In this document: piece after piece, positions 26,506-36,920 of the stretch | Numbering within the stretch: the first letter of the stretch is position 1 | Layout of the letters: every line of letters begins with the position of its first letter | From: Akkermansia muciniphila | GTDB taxonomy: Bacteria; Verrucomicrobiota; Verrucomicrobiia; Verrucomicrobiales; Akkermansiaceae | Assembly (NCBI GenBank): GCA_945890645.1 | Contig: CAMDCV010000019.1 | Location: 16,640 to 80,639, forward strand | Length of the DNA: 64,000 bases | Reading direction: 5' to 3' | Program-made: the position numbers and the translations under genes | Notes under the pieces: generated by a model | Databases searched by the model: none | What the model saw: only the letters and a program-made list of their open reading frames with translations | What the model was told of the DNA's origin: nothing

Positions 26506-29307
26506 ATGAATTTTGCATCTGCGTTTTCAAGTTCTATACGTTCGATCGTTTGTATGGTGGCCTTACATTTTCCATTAGCTCATGCGGCAGTAACTCCCCT
26601 GGATTTGCGGGCCGATGGTCGTAGTGAACTACTGACGGCATCGGCACAACCGAAACTCTCATGGCGGGTGGAGTCATCTGACCGCATGCAGGCGCAATCG
26701 GCGTGGCAGATTCTCGTGGCGAGTTCGGCGGAAATTTTAGCGAAGGATCAGGGTGATCTGTGGGACTCGGGCAAGCAAGCCGTGTCGCGTTCACCATTTG
26801 TGTCCTATGCCGGAAAGCCGCTGCTCGCGGGTGGCATCTATCATTGGAAAGTGCGTTGCTGGGATGATGCGGACAATGGTTCATCGTGGAGCAAACCTGC
26901 AGTGATCGAGATCGCGCCGATGTCGCCTGCGGATTGGCAAGGTGCGCGTTGGATCGATGATGGTCGCGACAACCCGACGGAAGATAAAGATTTTTATCTA
27001 CCGGATCCCGCACCGCTTCTGCGCAAGGAATTCAAGATCGCCAAACCGATCGTGCGCGCCCGTTTGCATGTAGCGGGCCTTGGTTATGCCTTGCCGAGCC
27101 TTAATGGAAAGCGCCTCGCTGATGCGCCGCTTGATCCACCTTGGACGGCTTTTGACAAACGGATTCTGTTTCGTTCGCATGATGTGACTGCTGCTTTAAA
27201 CGAGGGAGAAAACTGCATCGGTCTCGCACTGGGAAATGGCTGGTACAATCCTCTTCCATTGCGCATGTGGGGGCATCGCAACATTCGCGGCAGCATGGAA
27301 GTGGGTCGTCCGCGAGCAATCGCTTGTTTGGTGATCGATCACGCCGATGGCAGTCATACGAAAATCACGACAGGTCCCGATTGGCAAGTCGCCACTGGTC
27401 CGACTCTGCGCAATAGCATCTACCTCGGCGAGGAGCGCGATGCACGCTTGAAAATTTCCGGATGGGATAAGCCTGGCTTCGATGTCGCGAAGCGGAAAGC
27501 CGTGCGAGTCAACGATGCGCCACTGGAAACCCTCAAACCTTTGCTCGACATGCCGCCCGTTCTGGAGACAGAAACGTTTCCTGTGGCCAGCGTAAAGACG
27601 ATCAGCAAGGGACTGCACATCGTGGATTTCGGGAAAAATTTCACCGGCTTGCCTGTGATCGATCTTGATGTGCCAGCGGGAACAAAAATCGCTTTGCGCT
27701 ACGGCGAGATTCTCAACGACGATGGCACACTCAATCCCCTGACCAGCGTCTGCGGGCAGATCAAGGGCATGCGCAAGAACAAAGAAGGCGTAGAAAGTCC
27801 GATAGGTGGACCGGGTGCACCCGCCATTGCTTGGCAACAAGATGTCTACACCGCACGCGGCGGCAAGGAAACCTATCGCCCGGATTTCACTTTCCGCGCC
27901 TTCCGCTACATGGAAATCAGCGGCGTGGAGGCAGCGCCGAAACCTGAGAGCATTCGCGGCGTTCGCTTGCACTCCGCTTTGCCCGATGGTGGTACGTTTT
28001 CCTGCTCGAATGAACTTTTCAATCGCATTCAGAAAATCACCCGCAATACCTTCGTCAACAACGTCGTCAGTGTGCAGTCGGACTGCCCGCACCGCGAACG
28101 CTTCGGCTACGGTGGCGACATCGCGGTCACGAGTGAAGCCTACATGATGAACTATGACATGTCCGGCTTCTATGCGAAAACGATACGCGACTGGGCCGAT
28201 GGCGCACAGCCCGATGGCAATTTCACCGATACCGCGCCCTTCGTCGGAGTGCAATATTGTGGCGTCGGCTGGGCGATGGCACACCCGCTTTTGTTAGAGC
28301 AGCATTACCAACACTACGGTGATACCGCATTGCTCCAAGAACAACTCCCCGCTGCGATCCGTTGGTTTGATCTGGAGGCTGGCAAGCGCAAGGACGGACT
28401 GGTCACCTACGGTCTCGGCGATCACGAAGCATTCGTGCGACTCGGCGGTGCGCCTGTCACCACGCCGATGTTCATCGATACCGCACGACGCATGGCACGG
28501 CTCTGCCGCTTCATTGGCGATGAAAAAGACGCGGCACGTTTCGAGCAAATGGCAGAGGATTCCGCCGCCGCATGGACGAAGGAATTTCTCGATGCCGCAT
28601 CCGGCAAAGTCGGTGGCGGCACGCAATCAGAACTCGCGCTCGCTCTCGGATTCGGGGCAGTGCCCGATGTTTCAGAAAAAGCCGTGTTTGAATCGCTCGT
28701 GAAAGAAGTGACAGCCACAGCCGATGGTCCTTCGCTCACCACAGGGATTTTCGGCACGCGGTTTTTGTTAGAGCAACTCTCCCAGCGCGGACGCCATGAA
28801 ATTGCCTACTCGCTGGCAAACCGCAAGGCCTTTCCGTCGTGGGGACACATGTTAGACAATGGCGCCACAACTTTGTGGGAAACATGGAAAGAAAGTGACA
28901 ACACCTTCTCGCACAACCATCCGATGTTCGGCTCGATCTCCGCATGGTTCTTCCGTCATCTCGGCGGCATCCAAGCGATGGACGATGCCGTCGGCTTTGA
29001 TAGGATTCTCATCCGCCCGCAACCCGTGGCTGATCTCACTTGGGTAAAGTGCTCGCACCGCTCCATCCGTGGCATGATTGTTTCCAACTGGAAAGTCAGC
29101 GATGCATCGAGTGAATATGAAATCGTGATTCCTCCGGACACCACCGCGATCATCGAACTTCCGAAAAAAGCCGGCGATCTCGTGACAGAATCCGGCAAAG
29201 CCATCACCGATGCACAAAGCGTCGGCATTCTCCCCGATCAAGAGACCGCCCATCGATTCAAAGTCAGCAGCGGCCGCTATCAGTTTGTGATTACGCATAA
29301 GAAATAA
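26506..29307 (+). CDS. Secreted alpha-L-rhamnosidase, GH78 family
   Basis: The 933-residue enzyme releases rhamnose from plant or algal polysaccharides or glycosides. It has a signal peptide (ending near LAHA), Bac_rhamnosid N-terminal beta domains (AWQILVASSAEIL...GIYHWKVRCWDD, then ARLHVAGLGYALPSLNGKRL) and the (alpha/alpha)6 catalytic domain, with DCPHRERFGYGGDIAVTSEA carrying the likely general acid. The C-terminal part has FWETWK-like TTLWETWKESDNTFSHNHPM. The ATG at 26506 places the signal peptide at the start. It heads a run of four plus-strand genes with short gaps. Confidence 0.93.
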   Translation: MNFASAFSSSIRSIVCMVALHFPLAHAAVTPLDLRADGRSELLTASAQPKLSWRVESSDRMQAQSAWQILVASSAEILAKDQGDLWDSGKQAVSRSPFVSYAGKPLLAGGIYHWKVRCWDDADNGSSWSKPAVIEIAPMSPADWQGARWIDDGRDNPTEDKDFYLPDPAPLLRKEFKIAKPIVRARLHVAGLGYALPSLNGKRLADAPLDPPWTAFDKRILFRSHDVTAALNEGENCIGLALGNGWYNPLPLRMWGHRNIRGSMEVGRPRAIACLVIDHADGSHTKITTGPDWQVATGPTLRNSIYLGEERDARLKISGWDKPGFDVAKRKAVRVNDAPLETLKPLLDMPPVLETETFPVASVKTISKGLHIVDFGKNFTGLPVIDLDVPAGTKIALRYGEILNDDGTLNPLTSVCGQIKGMRKNKEGVESPIGGPGAPAIAWQQDVYTARGGKETYRPDFTFRAFRYMEISGVEAAPKPESIRGVRLHSALPDGGTFSCSNELFNRIQKITRNTFVNNVVSVQSDCPHRERFGYGGDIAVTSEAYMMNYDMSGFYAKTIRDWADGAQPDGNFTDTAPFVGVQYCGVGWAMAHPLLLEQHYQHYGDTALLQEQLPAAIRWFDLEAGKRKDGLVTYGLGDHEAFVRLGGAPVTTPMFIDTARRMARLCRFIGDEKDAARFEQMAEDSAAAWTKEFLDAASGKVGGGTQSELALALGFGAVPDVSEKAVFESLVKEVTATADGPSLTTGIFGTRFLLEQLSQRGRHEIAYSLANRKAFPSWGHMLDNGATTLWETWKESDNTFSHNHPMFGSISAWFFRHLGGIQAMDDAVGFDRILIRPQPVADLTWVKCSHRSIRGMIVSNWKVSDASSEYEIVIPPDTTAIIELPKKAGDLVTESGKAITDAQSVGILPDQETAHRFKVSSGRYQFVITHKK

Positions 29308-29313
29308 TCATCC

Positions 29314-30891
29314 ATGAAAGAGCATTCGAAAAACTATGACGCGATCGTTGTCGGGGGCGGGCACAATGGGTTGGTGGCGGCTTGTTACCTGGCGAAGGCG
29401 GGGAAGTCGGTTTTGTTGTTAGAGGCTCATGAGGAACTCGGCGGTGCGACGACTAGCGTGAAGCCGTTTCCCGAATATGACGCGCGGCTTTCTCGTTATT
29501 CGTACTTAGTGTCGCTGCTGCCCGATCAAATTGTCGCGGATCTGGGAATTAACTTTCGTACGCTGGATCGACCGGTGGCCTCTTACACGCCGTATCGAAA
29601 AGACGGTCGCGATGAAGGTTTATTGGTGGCTTCGGATTGGAATGAGGATACGGCGGAAAGTTTTGTTCGGCTCACGGGATCGGATCGCGAAGCTGCGGCG
29701 TGGCGGGAATTTTATGGGGAGATCGCTACGCTAGCGGAACGGCTTGCCCCCTCGATGCTGCAACCGCTGAAAAGCGCGGCGCAATTGAAAACGGAAACGG
29801 GTTTGCCGGACTTGTGGCGCGCCTTGATGGAAGTGCCCATTGGGGAAATCATTCGCGAGAGATTTCAGGATGATATCGTGCGCGGTGTGGTGCTTACTGA
29901 TGCCTTGATTGGAACTTTTGTGACGGCGAATGATTTACAAGCGAATCGGTGTTTTCTCTATCATCTGATCGGCAATGGCAACGGCCAATGGCGCGTGCCG
30001 CAGGGGGGCATGGGGGCTTTGGTGAAAGAGTTGTTGCGTGTGGCAGAGGCGTCCGGTGTGGAGATTATCCGCAAGGCGCGTGTTGTTTCGTTAGAGAGTG
30101 GTGGCAATGGGGTGAGGGTGGAAACGGAAGCGGGTGATGCTTATCGTGGTAAGGATTTGTTGTTTGCCGCGGCGCCCCAGATATTGGAGCGCTTGAGGAA
30201 TCAGGGAAGGCAAGCCGACGAGGACGTCGGCGCTCCCAGAAAATCTCTTGAAGGTTCGCAGTTGAAAATCAACATGCTGGTGAAGCAATTGCCGCGTTTG
30301 AAATCGGGCGTCGATCCGCGCATTGCTTTTGCGGGTACGTTTCATGTAAATGAATCGTTTTCTCAATTGGAAGAAGCTTACGCGCAGGCGAGTCGTGGTG
30401 AGATGCCGTTGCCTTTACCGCTTGAATTGTATTGTCACACGCTGACTGACCCGAGCATTCTTTCGGATGCACTCAATGCCAAGGGCTTTCACACGCTGAC
30501 TTTGTTCGGTCTGCATACGCCCGCGGCCTTGTTTGATGCGAATCCCGCACAGGCGACAGCTCTCGCGCAAGAGCGTGCGTTAGCGGGACTGAACCAGTAT
30601 CTGCTGGATCCGATCGAATCCGTGCTGGCGCCTTGCAGCGATGGCACGCTCGCGATCGAAGCGAAGTCGCCGCTCGATTTGGAAAAAGACATCTTCCTCC
30701 CGCGTGGCAATATTTTCCATCGCGATCTCGATTTCCCGTTTTTGGATGAAAGTCCATCTACCCAGCAATGGGGCGCGGAAACGGATGATCCGCACATTTA
30801 TCTTGCGGGTGCCGGAGCACAACGTGGCGGCGGGGTCAGTGGCATCGCTGGGCATAATGCGGCGATGGCATTGCTCGCGAAGTCCCAATGA
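29314..30891 (+). CDS. FAD-dependent oxidoreductase (phytoene dehydrogenase-like)
   Basis: The 525-residue protein has an N-terminal FAD-binding motif (YDAIVVGGGHNGLVAACYLA, then LLLEAHEELGGATTS) and a C-terminal motif (IYLAGAGAQRGGGVSGIAGH) as in the amine-oxidase/phytoene-dehydrogenase group, nearest in style to PYROXD2-like proteins. The substrate is unknown. A REP element (30214-30239) lies in frame within the gene and adds ADEDVGAPR to a loop before SQLKINMLVKQLPRL. The frame survives. It starts six bases after the rhamnosidase gene and ends overlapping the next open frame (ATGA). Confidence 0.9.
   Translation: MKEHSKNYDAIVVGGGHNGLVAACYLAKAGKSVLLLEAHEELGGATTSVKPFPEYDARLSRYSYLVSLLPDQIVADLGINFRTLDRPVASYTPYRKDGRDEGLLVASDWNEDTAESFVRLTGSDREAAAWREFYGEIATLAERLAPSMLQPLKSAAQLKTETGLPDLWRALMEVPIGEIIRERFQDDIVRGVVLTDALIGTFVTANDLQANRCFLYHLIGNGNGQWRVPQGGMGALVKELLRVAEASGVEIIRKARVVSLESGGNGVRVETEAGDAYRGKDLLFAAAPQILERLRNQGRQADEDVGAPRKSLEGSQLKINMLVKQLPRLKSGVDPRIAFAGTFHVNESFSQLEEAYAQASRGEMPLPLPLELYCHTLTDPSILSDALNAKGFHTLTLFGLHTPAALFDANPAQATALAQERALAGLNQYLLDPIESVLAPCSDGTLAIEAKSPLDLEKDIFLPRGNIFHRDLDFPFLDESPSTQQWGAETDDPHIYLAGAGAQRGGGVSGIAGHNAAMALLAKSQ
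30214..30239 (+). repeat. REP element inside the FAD oxidoreductase gene
   Basis: These 26 bases (GCCGACGAGGACGTCGGC, then GCTCCCAG) are identical to the REP at 39943-39968 next to the transposase gene. The element folds as an imperfect GCCGAC...GTCGGC hairpin with a GCTCCCAG foot. It is read in frame as ADEDVGAPR. Confidence 0.9.
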
Positions 30892-30926
30892 AAGTTGCCT
30901 ATGGGCATAGCCGTAACTATTCTTTC

Positions 30927-33260
30927 ATGATGCATTCGGCGCGATTCGTGTGGTGTTTTTTTTCTGCTTCATCGCTCGCGATGGCGGCAGAGACGCTGAG
31001 CTACAATCGCGATGTGCGGCAGATTCTCTCTGACAATTGTTTCGCCTGTCATGGCTTCGATCCGAAAAAACGCGAAGCAGGGCTACGGCTTGATACCCGC
31101 GAAGGCGCGACTGCCAACAACGATGGCGTGATCGCGATTGTGCCCGGCGATGTCAGCAAATCCGCTCTGTGGAAACGAATCAACAGCACCGATGAAGATG
31201 AGGTGATGCCGCCGCCGGAAACGCACAAAACTATCTCCACAGCGCAAAAAGAAATTTTACGCAAATGGATTGAGCAAGGAGCGCCTTACGAAAAACATTG
31301 GTCCTTCGTGCCACCCGCCGATGAGCCGATGCCCGTTGTGAAACAAAACAATTGGCCACGTCAGCCGCTTGATTATTTTGTGTTGGCGAAGCTGGAAGCG
31401 AAGAGTTTGAAGCCCTCACCAGAGGCAGAAAAGGAAACGCTGATCCGTCGCGTCACGCTCGACCTCACAGGCCTGCCGCCTACTTTAGCGGAAGTGGATG
31501 CCTTTCTCGCCGATGCTTCGCCCGATGCTTATGAAAAAGTCGTCGATCGTTTGTTAGAGTCGCCGCACTATGGCGAGCGCATGGCGGTGGACTGGCTGGA
31601 TGGCGCGCGCTATGCCGATACGAATGGTTTTCAAGTCGATCGCGACCGCGAAATCTGGGCGTGGCGCGATTGGGTGATCGGAGCGTTTAATCGCAACTTG
31701 CCTTTTGATCAATTTACTATCGAGCAGCTGGCGGGAGATTTATTGCCCAATCCCACACTGGATCAACGTATTGCGACCGGCTTCAATCGCAACAGCATGC
31801 TCAATGAAGAGGGGGCCATCGATCCCGAAGAGTTTCTTGCGGAGTATGCCGCAGACCGCGCCGAAACGACGGCCGGTGTTTGGCTCGCTCTGACCTTTAA
31901 CTGCTGCCGTTGTCACGATCACAAATACGATCCCTTGACGGCGCGCGATTTTTATTCGTTGAAAGCTTTTTTCAATAACGTTCCGGAAAGCGGCAATGGC
32001 AACTACAACGCTGCCATCCGCGTCAATAGCCCGCCGCAAATCAAACTACCCGCTCCAGAGACCGAAGAAAAAATTCGCCTACTGCGCGAGCAATTGGCAC
32101 AAGCAGAAACCGCCCAAGCGAAGGATCAAATCGCGGCATTGCAAAAGCAAATCAAAGCAGCGGAACTCAGCATCCCGACCACCTTGGTGATGGATGAGTT
32201 GAAAGTCCCACGACCTACTTTTGTGCTGACACGTGGTGCTTTCAATGCGCCGGGCGAACGCGTTGAACCCGCCTCGCCTGCGGTGCTACCCGCGATGGCG
32301 AGCGATCTGCCGCGCAACCGACTTGGCCTCGCGAAGTGGTTGGTCGATCCGCAAAATCCACTCACGGCACGCGTGACCGTGAATCGCTATTGGCAACAAG
32401 TGTTCGGCTACGGCTTAGTGAAAACCAGTGAAGACTTCGGTGCGCAAGGAGACTCGCCCTCGCACCCTGAGATGCTCGATTGGCTCGCGAAGGATTTTGT
32501 GAGCAACGGCTGGAATGTGAAGCGCTTGATGAAAATGCTCGTCACGAGTTCTACCTATAGGCAGCACTCGCGCTTCACGCCGGAGTTGTTAGAATTGGAT
32601 CCAGAAAATCGATTGCTCGCACGCAGTGCCCGCAATCGATTGATGGGCGAGTTCATCCGCGATCAGGCACTCGCCACCAGCGGCTTGTTGGTGAACAAAA
32701 TCGGCGGACCTTCGGTGAAACCCTATCACCCACCCGGTATTTACGAACAACTCACCGAAGGAAAAGGAACGAATTCCTACGTTCGCGGTAAAGGCGAGGA
32801 CCTCTATCGACGCAGCCTCTATACCTACTGGAAACGCTCGGTGCCTCATCCTGCGATGCTAAGCTTTGGCACGCCATTTCGTGAGGTTTGTTCGCTGCAT
32901 CGACCACACAGCAATACTCCTTTGCAAGCGCTCAATTTGATGAACGATGAAACCTACGTCGAGGCCAGCCGTTTCCTCGCCGCACGCATGATGCAATCAT
33001 CCGCCGATGCCACCGCGCGCCTCACCTTCGGCTTCCGCACGGTGCTCGCCCGAGCGCCGAAGCCAGCCGAGTTGGCGATTCTCGAACGCGCCTATCGTCG
33101 GGCCCTCGATGATTTTACCAAAGACCCCGCCGCCGCCAAGGCATTGCTCGCCGTTGGTGCCACACCACCCGACCCGCAGCTCAATGCCGTCGAATGGGCC
33201 GCGCTCAGCACCGTCGCCAGCACTATCTTGTGCCTGGATGAAACCGTCACCAAACCCTAA
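30927..33260 (+). CDS. PSD1 and planctomycete-type cytochrome c domain protein
   Basis: This 777-residue exported protein has a signal peptide ([20 protein letters not shown]), then a cytochrome domain with the haem-binding CFACH (C38, C41, H42), a DUF1549 domain ([20 protein letters not shown]...[15 protein letters not shown]) and a DUF1553/PSD1 domain ([20 protein letters not shown]...[15 protein letters not shown]...[15 protein letters not shown]). Such proteins are characteristic of Planctomycetota and Verrucomicrobiota and are usually encoded beside a DUF1501 gene, as here. They are tied to polysaccharide or fucose/rhamnose breakdown, with unclear chemistry. The ATG at 30927 is preferred over the one at 30888 because it makes a clean signal peptide. 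Confidence 0.93.
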   Translation: MMHSARFVWCFFSASSLAMAAETLSYNRDVRQILSDNCFACHGFDPKKREAGLRLDTREGATANNDGVIAIVPGDVSKSALWKRINSTDEDEVMPPPETHKTISTAQKEILRKWIEQGAPYEKHWSFVPPADEPMPVVKQNNWPRQPLDYFVLAKLEAKSLKPSPEAEKETLIRRVTLDLTGLPPTLAEVDAFLADASPDAYEKVVDRLLESPHYGERMAVDWLDGARYADTNGFQVDRDREIWAWRDWVIGAFNRNLPFDQFTIEQLAGDLLPNPTLDQRIATGFNRNSMLNEEGAIDPEEFLAEYAADRAETTAGVWLALTFNCCRCHDHKYDPLTARDFYSLKAFFNNVPESGNGNYNAAIRVNSPPQIKLPAPETEEKIRLLREQLAQAETAQAKDQIAALQKQIKAAELSIPTTLVMDELKVPRPTFVLTRGAFNAPGERVEPASPAVLPAMASDLPRNRLGLAKWLVDPQNPLTARVTVNRYWQQVFGYGLVKTSEDFGAQGDSPSHPEMLDWLAKDFVSNGWNVKRLMKMLVTSSTYRQHSRFTPELLELDPENRLLARSARNRLMGEFIRDQALATSGLLVNKIGGPSVKPYHPPGIYEQLTEGKGTNSYVRGKGEDLYRRSLYTYWKRSVPHPAMLSFGTPFREVCSLHRPHSNTPLQALNLMNDETYVEASRFLAARMMQSSADATARLTFGFRTVLARAPKPAELAILERAYRRALDDFTKDPAAAKALLAVGATPPDPQLNAVEWAALSTVASTILCLDETVTKP

Positions 33261-33265
33261 CAGAA

Positions 33266-34696
33266 ATGCATCCGCTCGATCCACTTCATCTCACGCGCCG
33301 ACAGTTTCTCGGTCGCACGAGTCTCGGCATCGGCTCGGCGGCACTGGCGACCTTGCTGAATCCGCAACTGTTCGCCGCAGGGGGATTTTCCGCGCCGCAC
33401 TTTGCGCCGAAGGCGAAACGCGTAATCTGGTTAACCCAAGCCGGCGCGCCGTCGCAGTTGGAGACCTTTGATTACAAGCCAGGACTCAAGGCGATGTTCG
33501 ACAAAGACATGCCCGCCTCCGTGCGCGGTGAGCAACGCCTCACGGGGTTCACTTCCGGACAGGCACGACTGCCAATCGCACCATCGGTGTATAACTTTTC
33601 CCAACATGGCCAAAGCGGCATGTGGATCAGTGAATTGCTGCCACACACCGCCAAGCTCGCGGATGAAATTTGCGTGATCCGTTCGATGCATACCGAGGCG
33701 ATCAATCACGATCCTGCGATGACCTTGTTGCAAACCGGTCATCAGATCGGCGGTCGTCCGTCGCTTGGTTCGTGGGTGTCGTATGGTCTTGGCACGATGA
33801 ATGAAAACTTGCCGACCTTCGTAGCCCTCGTTTCGCGACCTAGCGGAAAAGGGAACGCCCAACCCTTGCACGAACGCATGTGGGGATCGGGATTTCTCCC
33901 CGCGAAGTACCAAGGCGTACGCTTCACTCCTGGTAAGGATCCCGTGCTCTATCTTGCCAATCCCGCTGGCATCACGGGCGCGCGCCGTCGTGCAATGCTT
34001 GACGAACTTTCCGAGCTGAATCATCTAGCGCTCGATCAATACCAAGATCCCGAAACGCGCAATCGTATCGATCAATTTGAAATGGCATTCCGCATGCAAG
34101 CCAGTGTGCCCGAGCTCGCCGATCTTTCTCAAGAACCCGAAGCTGTCTTCGCACGCTACGGTCCCGAGGCGCGCAAGCCCGGTAGCTATGCGGCAAACTG
34201 TATTCTCGCACGACGACTCGCCGAGCGTGGCGTGCGCTTTATCCAACTCTATCATCGTGGCTGGGATCAGCACGGCGACTTGCCCCGAGATATCAAGACT
34301 CAGTGCTACGATGTCGATCAGCCCAGCGCCGCCTTATTGATGGAATTAAAAGAACGCGGCTTGCTTGAAGACACTCTGGTGATCTGGGGTGGCGAGTTCG
34401 GCCGCACGGTATTTTCGCAAGGAAAACTCACCGCCGACAATTACGGTCGCGATCACCACCCGCGCTGCTTCAGCATCTGGATGGCAGGTGCCGGCATCAA
34501 GCGCGGCCACGTGCTCGGCGAAACCGATGAGTTCAGTTATAACGTCGTTAAAGATCCCGTCCATATTCACGACCTTAACGCCACGGCACTGCATCTACTT
34601 GGCATCGATCACACCCGCCTCACCCATCGCTACCAAGGAAGAGACTTCCGCCTCACCGACGTGCATGGGCATATCATGTCACAGCTTTTTGCGTGA
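33266..34696 (+). CDS. DUF1501 domain protein with Tat signal
   Basis: The 476-residue protein begins with a twin-arginine signal ([19 protein letters not shown]), so it is exported folded, probably with a cofactor or metal. DUF1501 belongs to the alkaline phosphatase/sulfatase superfamily: [20 protein letters not shown] at the start, and [18 protein letters not shown] and [20 protein letters not shown] later, hold the likely metal ligands. It follows the PSD1 gene after five bases, the standard pairing; the two proteins very probably work together on the same substrate at the cell surface. Confidence 0.93.
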   Translation: MHPLDPLHLTRRQFLGRTSLGIGSAALATLLNPQLFAAGGFSAPHFAPKAKRVIWLTQAGAPSQLETFDYKPGLKAMFDKDMPASVRGEQRLTGFTSGQARLPIAPSVYNFSQHGQSGMWISELLPHTAKLADEICVIRSMHTEAINHDPAMTLLQTGHQIGGRPSLGSWVSYGLGTMNENLPTFVALVSRPSGKGNAQPLHERMWGSGFLPAKYQGVRFTPGKDPVLYLANPAGITGARRRAMLDELSELNHLALDQYQDPETRNRIDQFEMAFRMQASVPELADLSQEPEAVFARYGPEARKPGSYAANCILARRLAERGVRFIQLYHRGWDQHGDLPRDIKTQCYDVDQPSAALLMELKERGLLEDTLVIWGGEFGRTVFSQGKLTADNYGRDHHPRCFSIWMAGAGIKRGHVLGETDEFSYNVVKDPVHIHDLNATALHLLGIDHTRLTHRYQGRDFRLTDVHGHIMSQLFA

Positions 34697-34840
34697 TACA
34701 GAGAAGGATAGCGGCAGCATTTTGAACCGAATGTTGCTTGGCCACATATTGCTCGACCCTGTTTTTTAATTCGCTCCTTGTCTTTTTCGATAACTGGAAG
34801 AGAATGCCGGTCACGGCGCTGTGCCGTCGTGTTACCCTTT

Positions 34841-35416
34841 ATGATATTTTACGTAATTTGGGGCCTTGCTGGCCTATTAGTTGGCATCGTCTTCGCCTCT
34901 TTTTTTGAATGGACCTTACACAAGTATGTCATGCATCGTCCGGTGGGAAGATTCCGTTACGCCTTTCAAGCGCATGCGGTGGTGCACCATCAGGTGTTCA
35001 AGGCGGATCACAGCTACCATTTGCAAAAGGAGAGCGATAAGGAAACAATTCCGATGGCTTGGTGGAATGGCCCGGTACTGATTATGATTGGCACACTTCC
35101 CTTTGCTTTAATCTCGTGGCTCATCGGCGAATGGGCATTTACGATAGGCGGGTTGCTGGCTTTCGCGAGTTACTACGTGACCTACGAATACATCCACTGG
35201 TGCATGCATTTGCCGAAGGCGCGCCGTGTCGAAAAGCCTCGTCTGTTCCAACGTATCAACGGTCATCACCTGTTGCATCATCGCTATATGCATAAGAATT
35301 TCAATGTCGTGCTACCCCTCGCCGATCTCTGCCTCGGCACGCTGATGCTGCGTTCGAAAACACACTTCGCCCAAGCTACAGGGCCGGCTGTGCCTAACGT
35401 ACAACCGCTGGAATAA
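34841..35416 (+). CDS. Fatty acid hydroxylase/sterol desaturase-like membrane protein
   Basis: The 191-residue protein has four membrane helices and histidine clusters typical of the fatty acid hydroxylase superfamily: EWTLHKYVMH, HAVVHHQVFKADHSYH, EYIHWCMHLP and NGHHLLHHRYMHKNFNVVLP. These bind a di-iron centre that hydroxylates or desaturates lipids. The start at 34841 begins with a membrane helix; an upstream start would add an unlikely basic leader. It ends six bases before the MATE gene. Confidence 0.88.
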   Translation: MIFYVIWGLAGLLVGIVFASFFEWTLHKYVMHRPVGRFRYAFQAHAVVHHQVFKADHSYHLQKESDKETIPMAWWNGPVLIMIGTLPFALISWLIGEWAFTIGGLLAFASYYVTYEYIHWCMHLPKARRVEKPRLFQRINGHHLLHHRYMHKNFNVVLPLADLCLGTLMLRSKTHFAQATGPAVPNVQPLE

Positions 35417-35422
35417 GTTCCT

Positions 35423-36835
35423 ATGGCTGAAAGCGATGGCACACCACACCGGACTATCCTCGCCGGACGATTGGGTGGCTTGAGCTTATCGCGTCAAGTC
35501 GCGCTGCTGGCGTTTTGGCCGTTGTTGGAAAACGCGATGACTTTCCTCGTCGGCGTGACCGATGTAGTTGTATCGAGTCGCATGGCCGTCGGCGAAACAC
35601 GTGTCGCCTTGCTTGATGCGATGGGCTTAGGTGGCTATGTTGGATGGTTTCTCAATATCCTGCAAGGCGCGGTCGCCGTGGGGGTGATGGCATTGGTCTC
35701 ACGGGCAACTGGTGCACGCGACCCGATGTTGGCAAGGCGCGGTATGTGTCAGGGGCTGTGGTTAGGAGTGGCTGCGGGCTGTGGTTCCTTACTGCTGTTA
35801 AAACTCGGATATCATTCGCTGATTCGGCTGATGGATATGTCGCCACAGGCCTCGAGCTATGCTGGGGAATATCTGTCGATTTTGGCGCTCTCCGCTCCGT
35901 TCAGTGGTGCGATGATGGCACTCAATGCCGCGTTGCGCGGTTCGGGTGATACGCGCACGCCATTCTTGTCAATGATCGTGGTCAACATGGTCAATGTTGC
36001 CTTGAGCGTGTTATTTGTGTTTGGTCCCGAACCTTTTGGCGGACATGGCATCGCGGGCATTGCTTGGGGCACGGTTTGTGGATGGATCTCAGGGTTGACC
36101 TCGGTCACGTTGGTGCTGTGGTTGCGCAAAGGTGGTGGTGAAACGGCATTGCGTTGGTCGCGCGAAGCATTGCGTTTCCATCGCGAGACGATGACTCGCA
36201 TCGTACGCGTGGGCATCCCGCAGTCGATGGAAGTCGCGGGCATGTGGATGATCCACTATTTCGGCATTCAGACGATTTCGCAGTTACCGATGCATGGCGC
36301 ACTTGGTGCTCACATGATCGCGATCCGTGTCGAGTCGATGAGTTTCATGCCTGGTTTCGCCATCGCCACCGCCGCTGCCGCACTGACGGGACAGTATCTC
36401 GGTGCGGGTTCGAAGGAAATGGCCATCCGCGTGGTGCGGTTTTGTTGGAAGCTGAACATCGCGGTGATGAGTTTTCTCGGTTTATGCTTTGTATTGTTCC
36501 GCGAGTCCTTGGTCGGGATACTCGCTGCAGGGAGTGAGGAGCATTTGCGCATGGCCACGCCGCTGCTGGTTGTCTGTGCATTTTCGCAACCGGCCTTTGC
36601 GACCTGTATTTTGTTAAAAACAACGATGCGCGGTGCCGGTGCCACACCGATGGTGATGAAGTGGGCCTTTTCGATCATGGCCTTTTTCCGCATTGGCGTG
36701 CTGTTCTATTTCAAGTCCACCGGGCACCTTACGCTGATAGGCGTATGGACGATTTTCGCCATCGATCTCACTGTGCAAGCCATCGTTTTCTCATGGCTGC
36801 ATTTCCGCGGCAAGTGGCTGGAGGCGCGGGTGTAA
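35423..36835 (+). CDS. MATE family efflux transporter
   Basis: The 470-residue protein has about 12 membrane helices in two similar halves and the MATE family patterns (LIRLMDMSPQASSYAGEYL, LNAALRGSGDTRTPFLSMIV, LKTTMRGAGATPMVMKW). Such transporters expel drugs or metabolites in exchange for sodium or protons. It may form an operon with the hydroxylase-like gene upstream. The substrate cannot be predicted. Confidence 0.92.
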   Translation: MAESDGTPHRTILAGRLGGLSLSRQVALLAFWPLLENAMTFLVGVTDVVVSSRMAVGETRVALLDAMGLGGYVGWFLNILQGAVAVGVMALVSRATGARDPMLARRGMCQGLWLGVAAGCGSLLLLKLGYHSLIRLMDMSPQASSYAGEYLSILALSAPFSGAMMALNAALRGSGDTRTPFLSMIVVNMVNVALSVLFVFGPEPFGGHGIAGIAWGTVCGWISGLTSVTLVLWLRKGGGETALRWSREALRFHRETMTRIVRVGIPQSMEVAGMWMIHYFGIQTISQLPMHGALGAHMIAIRVESMSFMPGFAIATAAAALTGQYLGAGSKEMAIRVVRFCWKLNIAVMSFLGLCFVLFRESLVGILAAGSEEHLRMATPLLVVCAFSQPAFATCILLKTTMRGAGATPMVMKWAFSIMAFFRIGVLFYFKSTGHLTLIGVWTIFAIDLTVQAIVFSWLHFRGKWLEARV

Positions 36836-36920
36836 TTGCGAGTGTTGCCCTTTTTCGCAAACAAATCGTGCCACATAAGACACTAGGCAAAACGATGAAT
36901 TTCTGTACTATCTCCCCTCT

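Noticed and set aside
27196..28284. Minus-strand ORF of 362 codons inside the rhamnosidase gene
   Set aside because: It is an antisense shadow caused by codon bias in the GH78 gene and has no recognised domain.
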